A stretch of DNA of 64,000 nucleotides from Candidatus Cloacimonadota bacterium (GCA_002742935.1 PDON01000062.1:29048-93047); one strand, 5' to 3'; numbered from the stretch's first letter, positions 1 through 10,916 are shown. Numbers and translations are program-made. Notes: a model not told the origin generated them from the letters alone.

Positions 1-3000
1 AATTTGAGGAGTTCTATTACTATCACTAACAATAATTTCCCACTCAATCTCAAGAGATGATTTTTGTTCTACTTTTTTTGATATAGATCTAGATTGGTAG
101 TTATCATCTACAATTAGTTTAAGATTGTATACTCCTGCCATATCAAAATTTGTGGTAAAGTCATATTGGAAATCAGTTTCAACAATATTGTTATTGAGAT
201 ACCAAGAGTAGCTTAAATCATTACCATCAGGATCAAAAGCATCAATATTAAAATTTATAGTTTCACTTTCAACAATCTCCAGTGTGTTATTATTGTTTGG
301 AAGGAAGGAATTCACTACAATTTCTCTATCTACATCAAGAACTTCAATCTCCCAACCAAATGCACAATAGTCCCCACCTGTGTTATCAAAAATATCTAAA
401 ATTAAGGTATAGTGTCCTGCCATATCAAAATTTGTATTAAATGTATAGCTTTCATTTGTAGTTAGGATATTGTTATCCATTTTCCATCTGTAGCTTAAGC
501 TATTCCCCAAATCAGAAATTGCATCTACAACAAAATCTATAGATCCATTTTCATTAACGTTTATATCTCCCGGGTTAGGAGTTAAGCTGTTTATTATTAT
601 GGTGGAAACTGTGTCTGCTATAATAATATTATAGGTGTAAACAATCTCCTGACCACTGCTATCACTAATGATAAGTTTTACAATATCAACACCTGAAGAG
701 TTATAATTTGTTTGAAATTGGTAACTGCTATCTGTTGAAACTACCTCATTGTTTACTAACCAAGTGTATGAGATAGAGTAGCCATCAGGATTCCAAGCTG
801 AAACATAGAAATCTATAGATTCGTTCTCATTGATATTTATAGCACCTTCTTGGTGTGAGATATCTGAAACTATTATTGGTGCATTTTTATCTTTAACTTT
901 AAGATTCCAATTTAAGGTTTTAGTTGACCTGCCTTCATCTTTTAGTAAAACTTTTACAGAATAATCTCCACTACTATAGTACTCATCTGTTGGTAGATAG
1001 AATGTTTTAAAAGAAAATTGTGAATCTGTTGAGACTCCAATACTATCAACAAACCATGTGTATGAGATCTCTCCTCCATCGGGATCTACCGCATCTACTG
1101 AAAAATTTACAGATTCAGATTCAAATATTGTAACATTACTATTTTCAGGAGTAAAAGAGTTTATTATAATCTCTCTATCAAAATTTTCTATGGATATATT
1201 CCAAACAAGATCTTTTGTAGGTTCTTGATTAATATCCAAAATCTCTACCTTTAGTATATGATCTCCAAAAGAGTCATAATCAGCAATGAGCTTATAATTG
1301 TTTCCACTTCCTACAATAGTATTATCATAAATCCATCTAAAACTAAAAGGATCATTATCAGGATCAAACCCTTCAATGTAGAATGTTAAACTATCACCTT
1401 CAATCATCTCTATTGGGTTTAAATTCTCAGGTTCAATAGAGGTAAATTGAAATAATCTATCAACATTTTTTACTGTTAGATCCCAACTTAAATCAATAGG
1501 TTGTGAAGACATAGAGTTCCCTTTTGAAATCCTTAAATCTATGTGGTATAGACCTGCCATATCATAGTTTGTTAAAAAGTTAAAAGAGTTTGTTGTTGAA
1601 ACTGTATCTCCATTCAATTTATAGGTATATATAAGATTGCCACCATCGGGATCAATTGCATCAATATTAAATAAAATATTTTCAGCTTCATCTATCTCAA
1701 ACTCTCCTACTGAAGGGGTTACAGAGTTCACAATTATTGGAGCTATTGCATTAGTAATATTTATAGAGAATGATATTGTATCTGAAAGAACAACACCTGA
1801 AAACCCTTCTGAAGATCCAATTATAGATAAATTGTACTCACCTTCAGAATTGTAGTCAGGTTTCCAATTAAATACTCCACTATCTTTATCAATACTCATC
1901 CCCTCTACAAATCCTATGTAGGGATAGTATATTACAGGATCATTATCAGGCTCAAAACTATTAACTTCAAATGAGATATTCTCACCCTCAATACCAAATT
2001 GTGTTCCAATAGGAAATATTTTTGGAGGAGCATCAACATCAATAATATTTAAACTCCAATCAATAGTTTTAATACTCTTTCCATTATCAGTAATGACAAG
2101 TTTTAACTCCTTCTCTCCACTACTACTATAGTCAGGTGTAATCTGAACACTATTTTGGTATCCATAACTACTTCCATTTAATATCCAACTATAGTTCAGA
2201 TTATTACCATCAGGATCAAAAGCTTCAACACTAAAATTATAGGTTTCCATCTCATACATATTTACAGTTCCGGGAGTAGGATCTATAGATTGAATTATAA
2301 TCTCATTATCATACTCAACAACCTCAATACTCCAATTAAATTGAGCAGGGAGTTCCTCTGCATTGTACACTTTAAGAGATATTGTATAGTTTCCGGAAGA
2401 TTCAAAATCTGTAGTAAAAGAGTAGTTGTTTTCAAGTGATACTATCTCCCCATTTAAGATCCAGTTATAGAGTAAACTATTACCTTCAGGATCATAACCA
2501 TCAAAATCAAAACTTATAGATTCCCCTTCAACAATGGTAAAAGAACCTCCACTGTTTGGTAGAATTTGATTAACCACGAGAGGAGCATTAATATCATTTA
2601 CAACAATACTCCATTGATATTCAAGAGTATTAGTTCCATCGCTAACCTCCAAATAGAGAGAGTAGTTACCATTACTATTATGATCTGTAGTGAAGTTGTA
2701 ATTGCTTTTATTGGATACTAGATTGTCATCAAGATAATATTTATATGTAAGATCCTTATCTTCAGGATCATATCCGTTAAAACTAAAGTAGATTGTTTCC
2801 ATTTCGTTTATAGTTATATCTCCACCATTTGATGGAAGAATAGATTGAACTACAGGTTCTTGATCATAATCTAAAACTTCAATTTCCCAAATTAGATTAA
2901 TAGAGTTCCTTGATCCATCTGAAATATTTAATCCAACTATATAACTTCCGGCATTATATCCGTTTTGTCCCGAAAATGTTGTATTAAAAATATAAGTATC

Positions 3001-3489
3001 CTCGTAAGAAACAGGAGTATAATTAACACTCCACTCATAACTTAGCTGGTCACCATCAGGATCTACGGCATCTACCGAAAATGGTATGGAATCACCCTCA
3101 TCTATAGTTATTTGAGAACCTAAAGCAGGAGTTGTTGTAAATTGGATAGGTTGATCTACATTATTTACGGTTATAACCAGATTTATAGTATCTGAAAGTG
3201 TCGATTCTCTATTAAATGAAGATCCTATAACCTCTACATTATAGATTCCACTATCACTATAATCTGTTTGCCAGTTTAAGATACCTGAAAAAGAGTTAAT
3301 ATACATACCCTCTTGAATACCTGAGCCAAGATGAAAAATAATATTATCACCATCAGGATCAGATCCGCTATAATCAATGAGTAGAAGATCATTTTCATTT
3401 ATTTCAATATAGGAATCTCCATTTATAACCGGTGGTTGATCGGCAAAAAGTATCATATTGATCATTAGTATAAGAAGAATATATTTCAT
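1..3489 (-). CDS. Giant secreted/surface protein with tandem PKD/Ig-like repeats (C-terminus truncated by window edge)
   Basis: Reverse-strand frame is open from ATG at 3489 to base 1 (1163 codons). Starts MKYILLILMINMILFADQPPVINGDSYIEINEND (signal peptide). The repeated DPDGxxLxYxW motif recurs about every 285 nt. Not in the ORF track because no stop lies in the window. Confidence 0.9.
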   Translation of the reverse strand, partial: MKYILLILMINMILFADQPPVINGDSYIEINENDLLLIDYSGSDPDGDNIIFHLGSGIQEGMYINSFSGILNWQTDYSDSGIYNVEVIGSSFNRESTLSDTINLVITVNNVDQPIQFTTTPALGSQITIDEGDSIPFSVDAVDPDGDQLSYEWSVNYTPVSYEDTYIFNTTFSGQNGYNAGSYIVGLNISDGSRNSINLIWEIEVLDYDQEPVVQSILPSNGGDITINEMETIYFSFNGYDPEDKDLTYKYYLDDNLVSNKSNYNFTTDHNSNGNYSLYLEVSDGTNTLEYQWSIVVNDINAPLVVNQILPNSGGSFTIVEGESISFDFDGYDPEGNSLLYNWILNGEIVSLENNYSFTTDFESSGNYTISLKVYNAEELPAQFNWSIEVVEYDNEIIIQSIDPTPGTVNMYEMETYNFSVEAFDPDGNNLNYSWILNGSSYGYQNSVQITPDYSSSGEKELKLVITDNGKSIKTIDWSLNIIDVDAPPKIFPIGTQFGIEGENISFEVNSFEPDNDPVIYYPYIGFVEGMSIDKDSGVFNWKPDYNSEGEYNLSIIGSSEGFSGVVLSDTISFSINITNAIAPIIVNSVTPSVGEFEIDEAENILFNIDAIDPDGGNLIYTYKLNGDTVSTTNSFNFLTNYDMAGLYHIDLRISKGNSMSSQPIDLSWDLTVKNVDRLFQFTSIEPENLNPIEMIEGDSLTFYIEGFDPDNDPFSFRWIYDNTIVGSGNNYKLIADYDSFGDHILKVEILDINQEPTKDLVWNISIENFDREIIINSFTPENSNVTIFESESVNFSVDAVDPDGGEISYTWFVDSIGVSTDSQFSFKTFYLPTDEYYSSGDYSVKVLLKDEGRSTKTLNWNLKVKDKNAPIIVSDISHQEGAININENESIDFYVSAWNPDGYSISYTWLVNNEVVSTDSSYQFQTNYNSSGVDIVKLIISDSSGQEIVYTYNIIIADTVSTIIINSLTPNPGDINVNENGSIDFVVDAISDLGNSLSYRWKMDNNILTTNESYTFNTNFDMAGHYTLILDIFDNTGGDYCAFGWEIEVLDVDREIVVNSFLPNNNNTLEIVESETINFNIDAFDPDGNDLSYSWYLNNNIVETDFQYDFTTNFDMAGVYNLKLIVDDNYQSRSISKKVEQKSSLEIEWEIIVSDSNRTPQI

Positions 3490-3763
3490 GTCATTACCCT
3501 ATAAACTTACTCTTAAATAGATTAGATAACAGGTTTAATCTGTTTATATGTAGCTATAATCTACATATCTAATATTTCATAGGGTAATTAAGACAATATC
3601 TATGCCAATTTATATTTTTAAGATCTTTCTATCCATAAACTTTTTATGAGATTTTTAGTGTATTCAAAAGAATCAAAAAGATAGTTACGGGTAAGCCAAT
3701 ATATAAAGTATTTTATAGAATTTGGCTTTCGATTACAGAACTGTATAAAAAGTTAGACTATAA

Positions 3764-4609
3764 CTAATCTCTATCATTCAAACCTAAATAAACAGATATT
3801 ATAAATATCAATCTGTAGATAAATTTTATTCTACTCGGAAAGAAGTAGCTTAATCTTATTAAAATATTTAAGGTAATTCTATTAAAAATTATAGAGAAAC
3901 TTTTATTGCTTAATATATCATAATTAAATCTATCTCTATACATTGGATAGTTATCCACTATTATCTTTAGATTCTTTCCACTATTTATGAGTTGATTGCT
4001 CCACTCCTCTACATTTTTATTGTGAATATGGATAGAATCTGTATGAATAATGTTTAAAAGAAATCCTCTGCTTTCAAGCTTTAAGCCAAACTCTGTATCT
4101 TCCCAGCCATAACCTTTAAACTTTTCGGAAAAACCCCCAACTTTTTCAAAATCCTCTCTGTAAATAGCTAAAAAGGCAGTGGTTAAATAGTTTGATTTAA
4201 TACTCATAAACTCCTTAAATCTTGCAGCACCTCTACTGTTTAGATAGTTATTTAATCCAAAATTTTTATCACCTTTGTATATAAGTGAGGAGATAACAAC
4301 TGAAGATTTCTTAATAAGTGCCTTTTTTAGTTTCTCTACAAAATTTTTTCTAACAATTATATCATCGTCAAGGAAGAGTAAAATATCTCCACTAGCTTTT
4401 TTTGCTCCAATATTTCTAGATCCTGCTGCCCCCAGATTACTTTTATTATTGATAATAATTGTATTGTTTAAAGGTTTCAAACTTCTTTTGGGAAAATCAT
4501 TAACTACAATAATCTCATAAGGTTTCATACAACTAAATATAGAATCAATTGTATTTTTAAGATCCTTCTCTCTATTAAATGTTGGTATTATAATCGAGAT
4601 TTTATCCAT
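3764..4609 (-). CDS. Glycosyltransferase family 2
   Basis: MDKISIIIPTFNREKDLKNTIDSI, LFLDDDIIV (DxD-like), GYGWEDTEFGLKL: typical GT-A GT2 signatures. Confidence 0.9.
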   Translation of the reverse strand: MDKISIIIPTFNREKDLKNTIDSIFSCMKPYEIIVVNDFPKRSLKPLNNTIIINNKSNLGAAGSRNIGAKKASGDILLFLDDDIIVRKNFVEKLKKALIKKSSVVISSLIYKGDKNFGLNNYLNSRGAARFKEFMSIKSNYLTTAFLAIYREDFEKVGGFSEKFKGYGWEDTEFGLKLESRGFLLNIIHTDSIHIHNKNVEEWSNQLINSGKNLKIIVDNYPMYRDRFNYDILSNKSFSIIFNRITLNILIRLSYFFPSRIKFIYRLIFIISVYLGLNDRD

Positions 4610-6041
4610 TGTATGAAAGCTTTCTATATCTGTTTACAAGATTTTTATAAACTAACTTATTAGAATCTATATCTAAAAGTTTTTCTGCGAAATAGAGAGC
4701 ATTTTCATAGGAGCTTATCTCATCTAAAATTGATATAAGTTTTTTAAGTGAGCTTTCTCTATACTTTTTTACATCTACTAACTTTAAATAGAATTCAAAA
4801 GCCGTAAATAGAAGAGGGTTATTTGTTTCATTTGTAAATCCCGGATTGATTTTTATACCTTTTGTATATAAAAAATTTGCTGAAAAATAGAGAAGTTGAT
4901 TATACTCTTTCTGCTCTTTAAAAATAGTTTCAGATCTAAAATCCTCTTTTAAAATATTTAGCCAAGATTTATAGAAAAAGTCTAAATCATTTTCTACTTC
5001 TTTTGCCTCTGTTTCTACTCCAACAGATTGTAAAATAGAAAACTCTTGGTAATTTAAAGGTTTAGAGGGTTTTATAGATTTTACAATATCTAAAAAATTT
5101 CTATCTTTATACTTTTCATATAGAAAAATAGAGGAAAGAATGGTGTTTGTATTGTTCTCCTCTCTTTTCTCCTCAACCTCTACAATAGATTCTGCTATTT
5201 TTGCAATATAATTTGCTCTAATAGATTCTCTATGGTTTCTAATAACAAGATCTCTACCTCTATTTGCTATCTCACTTCGGAGGTTATCATTATTTAACAA
5301 TTTCTTTAGCTTATAGATTATGTTTGAATGATTATATGTTACAAGATTGTTATAATCCTCAAAATAGTTCTCTATAATAGTATTCTCTTCGGTAAAACAT
5401 AAAGCCCCACAACCCATAATTTCAAAAAGTCTCAAATTTATGGAAGGAAATAGATTTTCATTTAAAACAATTTTTGATGATCTGTAAAGGTTGTAAAGTT
5501 CCCTTTCACTAACAGTACTATTTACTCCATCTATAATCTTTATATTTATACCACTTTCATCAATAAGTTTTAAAATATTTTCTCTTTTTCCTCTAACTTT
5601 ACTATTTCTTTTTCCCACAAATAGAAGGTCTATCTCTCTTTTATACTCTTTTCTTTCAACATTACTATCATTAAAGGCAAGTAAAAATGGTAGAGAGTTT
5701 ATACCCAATTTAGAGAAATCATCGGAAATATTTGGTTGATCACATAAAGTAAGATCAAAGTTTTTAAGATAATATTTTTGCCAATAGAAGTTTATGGTTG
5801 AATCTACGGAGATAAAGATCTTTTTGGATTTGAACCTATCAAGATTTATAAATAGTCTCGGCTTATCTAACGATTGTACTACAATTAAAATATCTATACT
5901 CTCATTAAGTTTTAAATCATTAAGATCAAAAGAGTCAAAGAAGATATCACACTCTTTGTAAGGTCCTGCCGTCAAAACATAGGCACCTGTACTCTTTAGA
6001 TGGTTTGCAAGATAAGGATAGTTTATTATTAGAAACTTCAA
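4602..6041 (-). CDS. CgeB-like glycosyltransferase with C-terminal helical extension
   Basis: DLLFVGKRNSKVRGKRENIL ... NLRLFEIMGCGALCFTEEN: pattern of CgeB / Glyco_trans_1_2 proteins; overlaps the GT2 gene by 8 nt. Confidence 0.7.
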   Translation of the reverse strand: MKFLIINYPYLANHLKSTGAYVLTAGPYKECDIFFDSFDLNDLKLNESIDILIVVQSLDKPRLFINLDRFKSKKIFISVDSTINFYWQKYYLKNFDLTLCDQPNISDDFSKLGINSLPFLLAFNDSNVERKEYKREIDLLFVGKRNSKVRGKRENILKLIDESGINIKIIDGVNSTVSERELYNLYRSSKIVLNENLFPSINLRLFEIMGCGALCFTEENTIIENYFEDYNNLVTYNHSNIIYKLKKLLNNDNLRSEIANRGRDLVIRNHRESIRANYIAKIAESIVEVEEKREENNTNTILSSIFLYEKYKDRNFLDIVKSIKPSKPLNYQEFSILQSVGVETEAKEVENDLDFFYKSWLNILKEDFRSETIFKEQKEYNQLLYFSANFLYTKGIKINPGFTNETNNPLLFTAFEFYLKLVDVKKYRESSLKKLISILDEISSYENALYFAEKLLDIDSNKLVYKNLVNRYRKLSYNG

Positions 6042-6069
6042 TAGTTCTCCATTTAGATTATAAATAGTG

Positions 6070-6597
6070 TTAATATATTCTATTCAGTACTTTATCTATA
6101 AAATCTTCATAACTCAAATATTTTTTTGATTCAAAACTAATTGAACTGCTATCAAGTTTAGTTGAAAGCGTTGAATCAATAGGGATAGGGGAGAAGTGGG
6201 TTGTATCTGTTTGATCCTCTAACTTAGAAAATATACCATTTTTTTTAACTAAGGTTATCAAAATAGAACCATCTTTAATCAACTCTATTGTATCTAATTT
6301 AGCTTTTTTTATATCTAGTGAGTTTAAACTTTTAGTTTCAAATTGAAATCCTACTCTGCTAAATGAGTTGTTATTTGGTTGTAGTATAGATCTGTAAAAG
6401 TACTCTATGGTATCTTTCTGTGAACCATTATCTTTTATTGATTTATATGTCCTGCTAAAGAGAATATATTTCAGAGAGTCTCCAAAATATTTACCACTTT
6501 CTGAAATGTTTTCAAAGTAGTAGTTCTCTTCATAGTTATCAATCATTGATGTACATGATATTAGAAAAATTACTACTAAAAATATTATTGTTCTCAT
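6070..6597 (-). CDS. Hypothetical lipoprotein
   Basis: N-terminal MRTIIFLVVIFLISCTS with lipobox-like LISC. Confidence 0.6.
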   Translation of the reverse strand: MRTIIFLVVIFLISCTSMIDNYEENYYFENISESGKYFGDSLKYILFSRTYKSIKDNGSQKDTIEYFYRSILQPNNNSFSRVGFQFETKSLNSLDIKKAKLDTIELIKDGSILITLVKKNGIFSKLEDQTDTTHFSPIPIDSTLSTKLDSSSISFESKKYLSYEDFIDKVLNRIY

Positions 6598-6735
6598 AAA
6601 ACCTACTTAGATTAGAAATTTTATTAGATCTTAAATATAATAAATATAAGCTTGAAGATAAAGTTTAAATGGTTAAGTTGTAAATTGAATCTTTGTAGTT
6701 AGGATCTCCTGATACTACAAAAAATTATTAATATA

Positions 6736-6790
6736 ATCTTAGTTTGATAAAACCAATAGGCTAGCTTATATAATAATTAAACCTAGAAAG
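6736..6790 (+). repeat. Dispersed intergenic repeat family A, copy 1
   Basis: aatcttagtttgata-aaaccaataggctagcttatataataattaaacctagaaa, near-identical to 38627-38683. Confidence 0.8.
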
Positions 6791-6919
6791 CTGACTAGGT
6801 TTTTCTTTGTGATTTTTGTTAAAAGAGGTTTTTATCACTTACTCATAGTAAGCCTTTTTCCTCGGGATCAACTTTACCTTTAGTTTCTAAAATTTTGAGT
6901 TTTTTCATTAGACCCTATT

Positions 6920-8410
6920 TTAAAAGAAAATTATCAATCTTTGGATATACTCCATTATAAGACCAATTATAGCTCTTTTGGATACTTGATGATTGTTATT
7001 TATAAATGAAAAAGCTATAGTTTTACCTGAATTTGTTATAAGGTATCCTGAAAAAGAGTAAACATTTGTCATAGAACCTGTTTTTCCAAAAACCATTTCA
7101 GAAGTTTCGGAGCTTAAAAACTTAGACTCCATTGTTCCTTTATATCCCGGTTTTGCAAGAGTAGATAGAAAGGGTTCAAAATTTTTACTTTTATACATAA
7201 ATTTAAGAATAGAGGTAATCTCACTGCTACTCAATTGGTTATATCTTGAAAGGCCCGAACCATCGGCAGGTTTTATATCTAAACCAAAGATAGAGGAGAT
7301 TATTTCTTTAAATGTTTTACTGTCTTCAATATTTGTATAGAAACTATTTTTATGAGTAATTTCAAATAGAGAATCTAGACTTACTCTATACTCATTGGCG
7401 GTAGTTCTAAAAATCTGTTCAGCAAAGAAATTATTACTTTCACTATTACATTTTTTTAATAAAGAATCTAAAGAATTACTATAAAATCTATAAATAAGTT
7501 TCCTTTTATCACTCTTTGTAATCTTCTCTTTGCTAACATTAATTCCACCCTCTTCCATTCTTTCTATGAGAAGTTTTTTAAATAAAAGAGGTGGGTTAGG
7601 TACCGTAAGATACTTTCTATATCTACTCTTAAAATTTGAGATGATATCAACCTCATTACTATTGGCAACTCTGTATAGTTTACAACTACTATCTTCATCT
7701 ACAATTTTATTAAATATAAAACCATATTCAGGATCTGTTTTAATCTTTTCCTTATCAATAAAAACTTTTATTAAATTCTCATTAAAGGAGTAGTTTGTTA
7801 TAGGAGCAGCATAGTAGTTTGAGAGATCATCAAGCTCCCAACCTGTTCCAAATCTTGATTTAACAGGAAGTTTATTAGGAAGAATAATATCTCCGTTAAT
7901 TGATTTAATACCAATAGAATCTCTTAAAAAAAGTGTTAGCTTATCAAAAGCGGCAAAACCTTTCTCCCTACTTCTAAAATAATCCTTACCAATGGTAGGA
8001 TCCCCTTTGGAATAGATATAAAGATTTCCGTTTAAGGTGCTATCTGATATTTTTCCGCTATATTTAACCTCATTTATATATCTAAAATCTTTACCTAAAA
8101 ACTCTAAAGCTGTTGCTGTTGTTATCAATTTTTGATTGGATGCAGGTATTAAGTGAAGATCTTTATTGTAAGAGTATATTTCTTTATTACTACTTAGATC
8201 AAATACAGAAATACTCCAAATACCGTAGTTATTATCCTTTATTAAATTTTCTAAACTCTTGCTGCCACTGTAACTAAGAGTTTTATTTGAATTTTTTGAA
8301 ACAGAGGGAAAACATAAAGATATAAGTATAATGATTATGATTTTAAATTTAAACATAGAGTATTTTACTTTTGTATTTATACTATAATTTTTCAATTTTA
8401 CCAATACCAT
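6920..8410 (-). CDS. dacB: D-alanyl-D-alanine carboxypeptidase/endopeptidase, S13 (PBP4) family
   Basis: SNQK (SxxK), SESNNFFAEQ (SxN region), FGKTGSMTNVYSFSGY (KTG). A likely better start is the internal MFKFKIIIIILISLCFPSVS. Confidence 0.88.
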   Translation of the reverse strand: MVLVKLKNYSINTKVKYSMFKFKIIIIILISLCFPSVSKNSNKTLSYSGSKSLENLIKDNNYGIWSISVFDLSSNKEIYSYNKDLHLIPASNQKLITTATALEFLGKDFRYINEVKYSGKISDSTLNGNLYIYSKGDPTIGKDYFRSREKGFAAFDKLTLFLRDSIGIKSINGDIILPNKLPVKSRFGTGWELDDLSNYYAAPITNYSFNENLIKVFIDKEKIKTDPEYGFIFNKIVDEDSSCKLYRVANSNEVDIISNFKSRYRKYLTVPNPPLLFKKLLIERMEEGGINVSKEKITKSDKRKLIYRFYSNSLDSLLKKCNSESNNFFAEQIFRTTANEYRVSLDSLFEITHKNSFYTNIEDSKTFKEIISSIFGLDIKPADGSGLSRYNQLSSSEITSILKFMYKSKNFEPFLSTLAKPGYKGTMESKFLSSETSEMVFGKTGSMTNVYSFSGYLITNSGKTIAFSFINNNHQVSKRAIIGLIMEYIQRLIIFF

Positions 8411-8487
8411 TTTTTGTTTTTAAATTAACTCTATCTACCTTAAAAACGTTATTATAGTTTTACGAGCACCAATTGCCGGGTAGTAAA

Positions 8488-8532
8488 TAAAAAAGGAGGA
8501 TCTTCCAAATAAAATTAGAAGCCCCCCAAAAT
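8488..8532 (-). terminator. Intrinsic terminator after pyrC
   Basis: Minus strand reads ggggggcttc-taattttatttg-gaagatcctcc-tttttt; imperfect GC-rich stem with U-tract. Confidence 0.6.
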
Positions 8533-8556
8533 AGGTTTTATTTTATAATATAAAGT

Positions 8557-9876
8557 TTACTCTGCAGAGAAAATCTTACCATTATTTATTGTATGATAAA
8601 CCTTTCCAAAAAGTGTTTCACCATTAAAAGCTGTATTTCTACTTAAAGATTTCATCTTAAACCTATCAACTACAAACTCTGTTTCAGTATCAAAAATTGT
8701 TAGATTAGCCTTATTCCCAACCTTAATTAGATCATAATCAAGCTTTAAAATCTTTCTTGGATTTACAGCCATCTTTTCAATCAAGCTTTCAATTGTCAAA
8801 ATACCCTTTTTTACCAGATTACTATTACCTGCAGCAAAAGATGTTTCAAGACCGATTACACCAAAAGGAGCAAAATCAAACTCAACATTCTTTTTTTCAG
8901 GAGTGTGAGGAGCGTGATCTGTTGCAATAGCATCTATAGTACCATCTTTTAAACCTTCTAAAACAGCTTTAAGATCATCCTCTGCTCTCAAAGGTGGAGC
9001 CATTTTAAAATCTGTTGAGAAGGTTGTTACTTTTTCATCTGTTAAACTAAAGTGATGAGGAGTAACTTCAGCTGTTACTTTTAGTCCTCTTTTTTTAGCA
9101 TCTCTTACAAGTTCAACACCCTTTTTTGTACTTATATGTTGAATATGTAGTTTACCTCCGGTATACTCAGCTATATGTATATCTCTGCTTATCATAAGAT
9201 CTTCAGTTAGATTTGAAATTCCTGCCATACCAAGGAGAGTAGAGTAGAACCCTTCATTCATAACGCCAGGTTCAAAAGATGTGTCTTGAGCATGAACCAT
9301 AATAGGTACATCAAACATTTTTGAGTACTCTAAAGCTCTTCTTGAAGATTCAGAACTTTGAACACCTGATCCATCATCGGTAAAACCTAAAGCTCCGGTT
9401 TCAACAAGCTCTGCCATCTCGGTTATCTTTTCTCCCTTTCTCCCAACAGTAATTGCAGGTATAGGGTGACAATCTACCAAGAAATCTTTTGATCTTGAAA
9501 CAAGATCATTAAAAAGAAATTTATTATCTATACAAGGCTCAGTATTTGGCATCATAGCAACACCGGTGAAACCTCCTGCCATAGCAGCATTGGAACCTGA
9601 AACAATATTTTCAGCCTGCTCAATACCGGGATCTCTAAAATGAACATGCATATCAAAAAAACCTTGAGAAATATATTTTCCTTCAGCGTTTATTACTAAA
9701 GTATCATCTTCTACAGCTATCTTTGTTGCAATCTCCTCAATAACTCCATCTATAATTTTAATATCTTTAATCTCATTAATTCCATTAACAGGATCAACTA
9801 TTTTTCCATTTTTAATAAGAACCTTAACCGGAAGATTCTTATATTCAGGCTTTGTTAATGTTAAATTATTAAACAT
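8557..9876 (-). CDS. pyrC: Dihydroorotase
   Basis: DMHVHFRDPG metal motif, HAQD, TEVTPHHF, IATDHAPH. Confidence 0.96.
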   Translation of the reverse strand: MFNNLTLTKPEYKNLPVKVLIKNGKIVDPVNGINEIKDIKIIDGVIEEIATKIAVEDDTLVINAEGKYISQGFFDMHVHFRDPGIEQAENIVSGSNAAMAGGFTGVAMMPNTEPCIDNKFLFNDLVSRSKDFLVDCHPIPAITVGRKGEKITEMAELVETGALGFTDDGSGVQSSESSRRALEYSKMFDVPIMVHAQDTSFEPGVMNEGFYSTLLGMAGISNLTEDLMISRDIHIAEYTGGKLHIQHISTKKGVELVRDAKKRGLKVTAEVTPHHFSLTDEKVTTFSTDFKMAPPLRAEDDLKAVLEGLKDGTIDAIATDHAPHTPEKKNVEFDFAPFGVIGLETSFAAGNSNLVKKGILTIESLIEKMAVNPRKILKLDYDLIKVGNKANLTIFDTETEFVVDRFKMKSLSRNTAFNGETLFGKVYHTINNGKIFSAE

Positions 9877-9897
9877 CTATAACTCCAATTTTAATTA

Positions 9898-10836
9898 CTA
9901 ATCTTGTTTATTTAATCCTGCACTTAGTAGATATAGAATTGACATTCTGGAAGCAACTCCGTTTAGTACCTGATTTAAGATAACCTGATGAGGTCCATCT
10001 GCAACATCACTATCAATCTCAACACCTCTATTCATTGGTCCAGGATGTAAGATTAAAATATCGTTTTTAGCTCTCTCCATTCTTTGATTAGTTATACCCC
10101 AATAGTTGTGGTACTCTCTTAAAGAAGGAAATGAAGGTCCTACATGTCTCTCAAGTTGGATTCTCAATATATTCATAATATCAGAATTAGCTATTGCTTC
10201 ATCAAGATTGTATGTTACATCAACACCAAGCTTTTCAATACCAATAGGTATTAGAGTAGATGGTCCGCATACCTGTACCTTAGCTCCCAAAGTTTTGAGT
10301 GCATGAATATTTGACATTGCAACTCTTGAGTGAAGTATATCTCCAACTAAAGTTACTCTTTTTCCTTCAAGATCAGGTATCTTTTCTTGCATAGACATAA
10401 CATCTAAAATAGCTTGGGTAGGGTGTTCGTGTGCTCCATCTCCTGCATTTATAATTATTGAGTCTAGGTTATCCATCAACATTTTATGTGAACCCGGAGC
10501 AGAGTGTCTCATTACAACCATATCAATTTTCATTGCCTCAATATTCTGGGCAGTATCAATAAGAGTTTCACCCTTCTTTAACGAGGATGATGAAGCAGCA
10601 AAGTTTACAACATCTGCACTTAATCTTTTTTCAGCCATCTCAAATGACATTTTTGTTCTGGTTGAGTTCTCAAAGAACATATTAACTACAGTAATACCTT
10701 TTAAAGCTGCAACTTTTTTGTTTGGCGTATCTAAAACTTGTCTAAACGATTGTGCAGTCTCCAATATTAAATTTAGATCATCCTTACACAAATCTTTTGT
10801 ACCAAGAAGATGCTTTGTTTTTAAAACTTTTTTCAT
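9898..10836 (-). CDS. pyrB: Aspartate carbamoyltransferase catalytic subunit
   Basis: FFENSTRTKMSFE, HPTQAILD, HPGPMNRGVEI. Confidence 0.96.
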   Translation of the reverse strand: MKKVLKTKHLLGTKDLCKDDLNLILETAQSFRQVLDTPNKKVAALKGITVVNMFFENSTRTKMSFEMAEKRLSADVVNFAASSSSLKKGETLIDTAQNIEAMKIDMVVMRHSAPGSHKMLMDNLDSIIINAGDGAHEHPTQAILDVMSMQEKIPDLEGKRVTLVGDILHSRVAMSNIHALKTLGAKVQVCGPSTLIPIGIEKLGVDVTYNLDEAIANSDIMNILRIQLERHVGPSFPSLREYHNYWGITNQRMERAKNDILILHPGPMNRGVEIDSDVADGPHQVILNQVLNGVASRMSILYLLSAGLNKQD

Positions 10837-10883
10837 CCTAACTCCATTAAACTTTTATAAATTATGTATTTAAAATATTAAAA

Positions 10884-10912
10884 AAAAAGCGATATAATTA
10901 ATATCGCTTTTT
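10884..10912 (-). terminator. Intrinsic terminator/possible attenuator between pyrR and pyrB
   Basis: aaaaagcgatat-aatta-atatcgcttttt: 12-bp perfect stem, 5-nt loop, followed by a U8-type tract on the minus strand. Confidence 0.85.
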
Positions 10913-10916
10913 AAAA

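Noticed and set aside
1637-1855. + strand ORF 72 aa
   Set aside because: Antisense shadow of the 1163-codon minus-strand repeat protein
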